Source: CAZUZD01 sp964624465 (lineage in GTDB: Bacteria; Planctomycetota; Planctomycetia; Isosphaerales; Isosphaeraceae). Taken from it: a stretch of DNA of 15,707 bases. Where the stretch lies: contig CAZUZD010000129.1 of NCBI GenBank assembly GCA_964624465.1, positions 1-15,707 on the forward strand, given 5' to 3'. Shown here piece after piece: positions 14,512 through 15,707 of this stretch. How positions within the stretch are numbered: position 1 is the first letter of the stretch; every line of letters begins with the position of its first letter. A program made the position numbers and the translations under genes. The notes under the pieces are model-generated. The model ran no database searches. It saw only the letters and a list, made by a program, of their open reading frames with translations, and was not told the DNA's origin.

Positions 14512-14522
14512 GGAGGACCCCG

Positions 14523-15638
14523 ATGTCTCAGCACACCCACACCACCTGGCGGCGGCGGTTCCTGGATCGGCGGGCGGCGGCTCCGGCGCGGCGGCACCGC
14601 GGCACGTTTGACTGCGAGGCGCTCGAGGAGCGCCGGGTGCCCGCGACCCTGGCGCCGGTGACCCTGGCCCCGGCCGACTACAACGGCGATGGTCAGTCGG
14701 AGATCGCCGTGTTCCAGCCCGAGACCTCGACCTTCTCGATCCGGGCGCTGGAGGGGGCCACGGGCAACCGCGCCATCCAGTTCGGCCAGGGCACCCTCTG
14801 GGGCGGCAACCCCGTGCCCGTGGTCGCCGACTTCAACCACGACGGCGTCACCGAGCTGGGCGTGTACCAGCCGAGCAACTCGACCTTCTACATCCGGCAC
14901 CTGAACTCCGACACCGACGGTGGCAACGTCGCCATCCAGTTCGGCCAGGGCACCCTCTGGGGCGGCAACCCCGTGCCGGTGGTCGCCGACTACAACGGCG
15001 ACGGCAAGGCCGAGCTGTCGGTCTACCAGCCGGGCACCTCGACCTTCTCGATCCGGCACCTGACCGAGCCGACCGAGGCGGGCAATCGCGCCATCCAGTT
15101 CGGCCAGGGCTCGCTGTACGGCGGTCGCCCGGTGCCGGTCGTCGCCGACTACAACGACGACGGCAAGGCCGAGGTCGCCGTGTACCAGTCCGTCACGTCG
15201 ACCTTCACGATCATGGGCCTGACGGCCGACTCGGCCGCGGGCAACCGCGCCATCCAGTTCGGGCGCGGGACGAACGCCGGCGGCACCCCGATCCCGGCGG
15301 TCTCCGACACCAACGGTGACGGCAAGGTGGAGCTGATCGTCTACCAGGCGAGCACCTCGACGTATCAGATGGCCAACCTCGTGGGCGACCAACCCACGGC
15401 CACAGAGTCGGTGCAGTTCGGCCAGGGCACCCTCTGGGGCGGCGATCCGGTGCCGGTGTGCGCCGACTTCGACGGCGACGGCCACTGCGAGCTGACCGTC
15501 TACCAGCCGAGGACCTCGACGTTCTTCATCAAGGGCCTGAAGGTCAACGGCGTCGCCACCAACCGGGCGATCCAGTTCGGCCAGGGCACGCTGTACGGCG
15601 GCCACCCGGTGGCCCTGCCGGCGATGCCGAAGGTCTGA
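14523..15638 (+). CDS. Exported FG-GAP/VCBS-like repeat protein
   Basis: ATG 14523 has GGAGGA 5 nt upstream. The 371-aa product starts with a basic N-terminus (WRRRFLDRRAAAPARRHRG) and the planctomycetal box CEALEERRVPAT (31-42), so it is probably exported. The rest is six repeats of about 53 residues beginning at 52, 103, 156, 209, 262 and 315, plus a truncated seventh. Each has a calcium-loop-like DxNxDGxxE (DYNGDGKAE and variants), then VYQPxTSTFxIRxL, then NRAIQFGQGTLWGGxPVPVVAD. This matches the blades of FG-GAP/VCBS beta-propellers, though the QFGQGTLWGG segment is distinctive. Six to seven blades would close a propeller. The role is probably surface binding or adhesion; no enzyme motif is visible. 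It is the only gene here with a near-consensus promoter, and a stable hairpin follows. Confidence 0.9.
   Translation: MSQHTHTTWRRRFLDRRAAAPARRHRGTFDCEALEERRVPATLAPVTLAPADYNGDGQSEIAVFQPETSTFSIRALEGATGNRAIQFGQGTLWGGNPVPVVADFNHDGVTELGVYQPSNSTFYIRHLNSDTDGGNVAIQFGQGTLWGGNPVPVVADYNGDGKAELSVYQPGTSTFSIRHLTEPTEAGNRAIQFGQGSLYGGRPVPVVADYNDDGKAEVAVYQSVTSTFTIMGLTADSAAGNRAIQFGRGTNAGGTPIPAVSDTNGDGKVELIVYQASTSTYQMANLVGDQPTATESVQFGQGTLWGGDPVPVCADFDGDGHCELTVYQPRTSTFFIKGLKVNGVATNRAIQFGQGTLYGGHPVALPAMPKV
14772..14990 (+). repeat. Near-identical 60-nt DNA repeats in the FG-GAP-like gene
   Basis: Positions 14772-14831 and 14931-14990 differ at a single base (14819 versus 14978), with 47 identical bases in a row, exactly 159 nt (53 codons) apart. 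Shorter matches recur in later repeats, for example near 15100 and 15415. Such identity in codon third positions implies recent duplication or gene conversion between blades. Confidence 0.85.
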
Positions 15639-15662
15639 CGCGGCGAGTCCGCACCCTCACCA

Positions 15663-15704
15663 GGCCGCCCCGCGCCTCGCCCTTCGGGGCGGGGCCGGGC
15701 GGCC
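15663..15704 (+). terminator. Hairpin with C(UUCG)G tetraloop after the FG-GAP-like gene
   Basis: CGCCC (15678-15682), the tetraloop TTCG (15683-15686) and GGGCG (15687-15691) form a stem that extends outward through GCC/GGC and then GGCCG/CGGCC with two single-base bulges, spanning 15663-15704. The loop is the extra-stable C(UUCG)G type. It starts 25 nt after the stop codon. Only three bases remain in the window, so a downstream T run cannot be checked. Confidence 0.65.
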
Positions 15705-15707
15705 CGC

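Larger units (their letters stand above)
14139..14522. other. 384-nt gene-free divergent promoter and leader region
   Basis: No gene is supported here. It separates the divergent stress-protein and FG-GAP-like genes. Notable content: tandem GATCCGG units (around 14252-14268), the inverted repeat TCAGA-TT-TCTGA (14274-14285) upstream of the plus-strand promoter, that promoter itself, and a folded leader. I cannot point to a convincing promoter for the minus-strand gene. The frame of the downstream gene stays open back to about 14304, but without an SD or signal sequence. Confidence 0.5.

Noticed and set aside
14304..14522. Longer N-terminus of the FG-GAP-like protein
   Set aside because: The frame is open, but its translation is Pro/Gly/Arg-rich, has no SD, and overlaps the promoter and folded leader. 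The N-terminal box and SD fit the start at 14523.
1..15707. CRISPR array, insertion sequence, tRNA or rRNA genes
   Set aside because: No regularly spaced direct repeats, transposase-like protein, terminal inverted repeats or tRNA/rRNA signatures were seen on either strand.

Overview
The window is GC-rich bacterial chromosome. Several protein signatures point to a planctomycete, probably of the Isosphaeraceae type; the family-level placement is inference. The signatures are two exported proteins with the planctomycetal N-terminal box after an arginine-rich stretch (LEALERRELL and CEALEERRVP), a VPEP/PEP-CTERM surface protein, a type I sulfatase with a C-terminal beta-sandwich, and a choice-of-anchor Q beta-helix protein with an SbsA-like Ig domain. 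Genes for an LPS-type heptose precursor indicate a diderm envelope.

Layout. 1-985 (+): the 3' end of a TPR protein, then a 66-aa small protein. 1203-4482 (-): a three-gene ADP-heptose operon, gmhA-hldD-hldE, with a palindrome-rich leader. 4750-5406 (+): a histidine (RHG) phosphatase divergent from gmhA, with a good sigma70-like promoter. 5363-7372 (-): a large exported beta-helix protein whose 3' end overlaps the phosphatase tail to tail by 44 nt. 7597-10517 (+): a CDF-family metal transporter and a secreted sulfatase. 10644-11620 (-): two tandem paralogous exported proteins of 145 aa; the downstream copy carries a 4-bp deletion and is frameshifted. A strong intrinsic terminator with a T run follows them. 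11858-12460 (+): a PEP-CTERM protein. 12791-13024 (+): a 77-aa cytosolic small protein behind a structured leader. 13107-14138 (-): a YflT-like/YsnF (DUF2382) stress protein. 14523-15638 (+): an exported FG-GAP/VCBS-like repeat protein with a near-consensus promoter and a structured leader of about 185 nt, followed by a hairpin with a UUCG loop.

How the genes fit together. The heptose operon encodes sedoheptulose-7-P isomerase, the bifunctional kinase/adenylyltransferase and the 6-epimerase. The one missing step is dephosphorylation of heptose-1,7-bisphosphate (GmhB), and a phosphatase of an unrelated fold lies directly upstream on the other strand. The rest is mainly a set of independent envelope or secreted functions (sulfatase, surface repeat proteins, small exported proteins) plus metal export and general stress. 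I see no mobile element, CRISPR array, tRNA or rRNA, and no clear defence or biosynthetic system. The most unusual points are the frameshifted paralog, the phosphatase beside the incomplete heptose operon, and the structured leaders.
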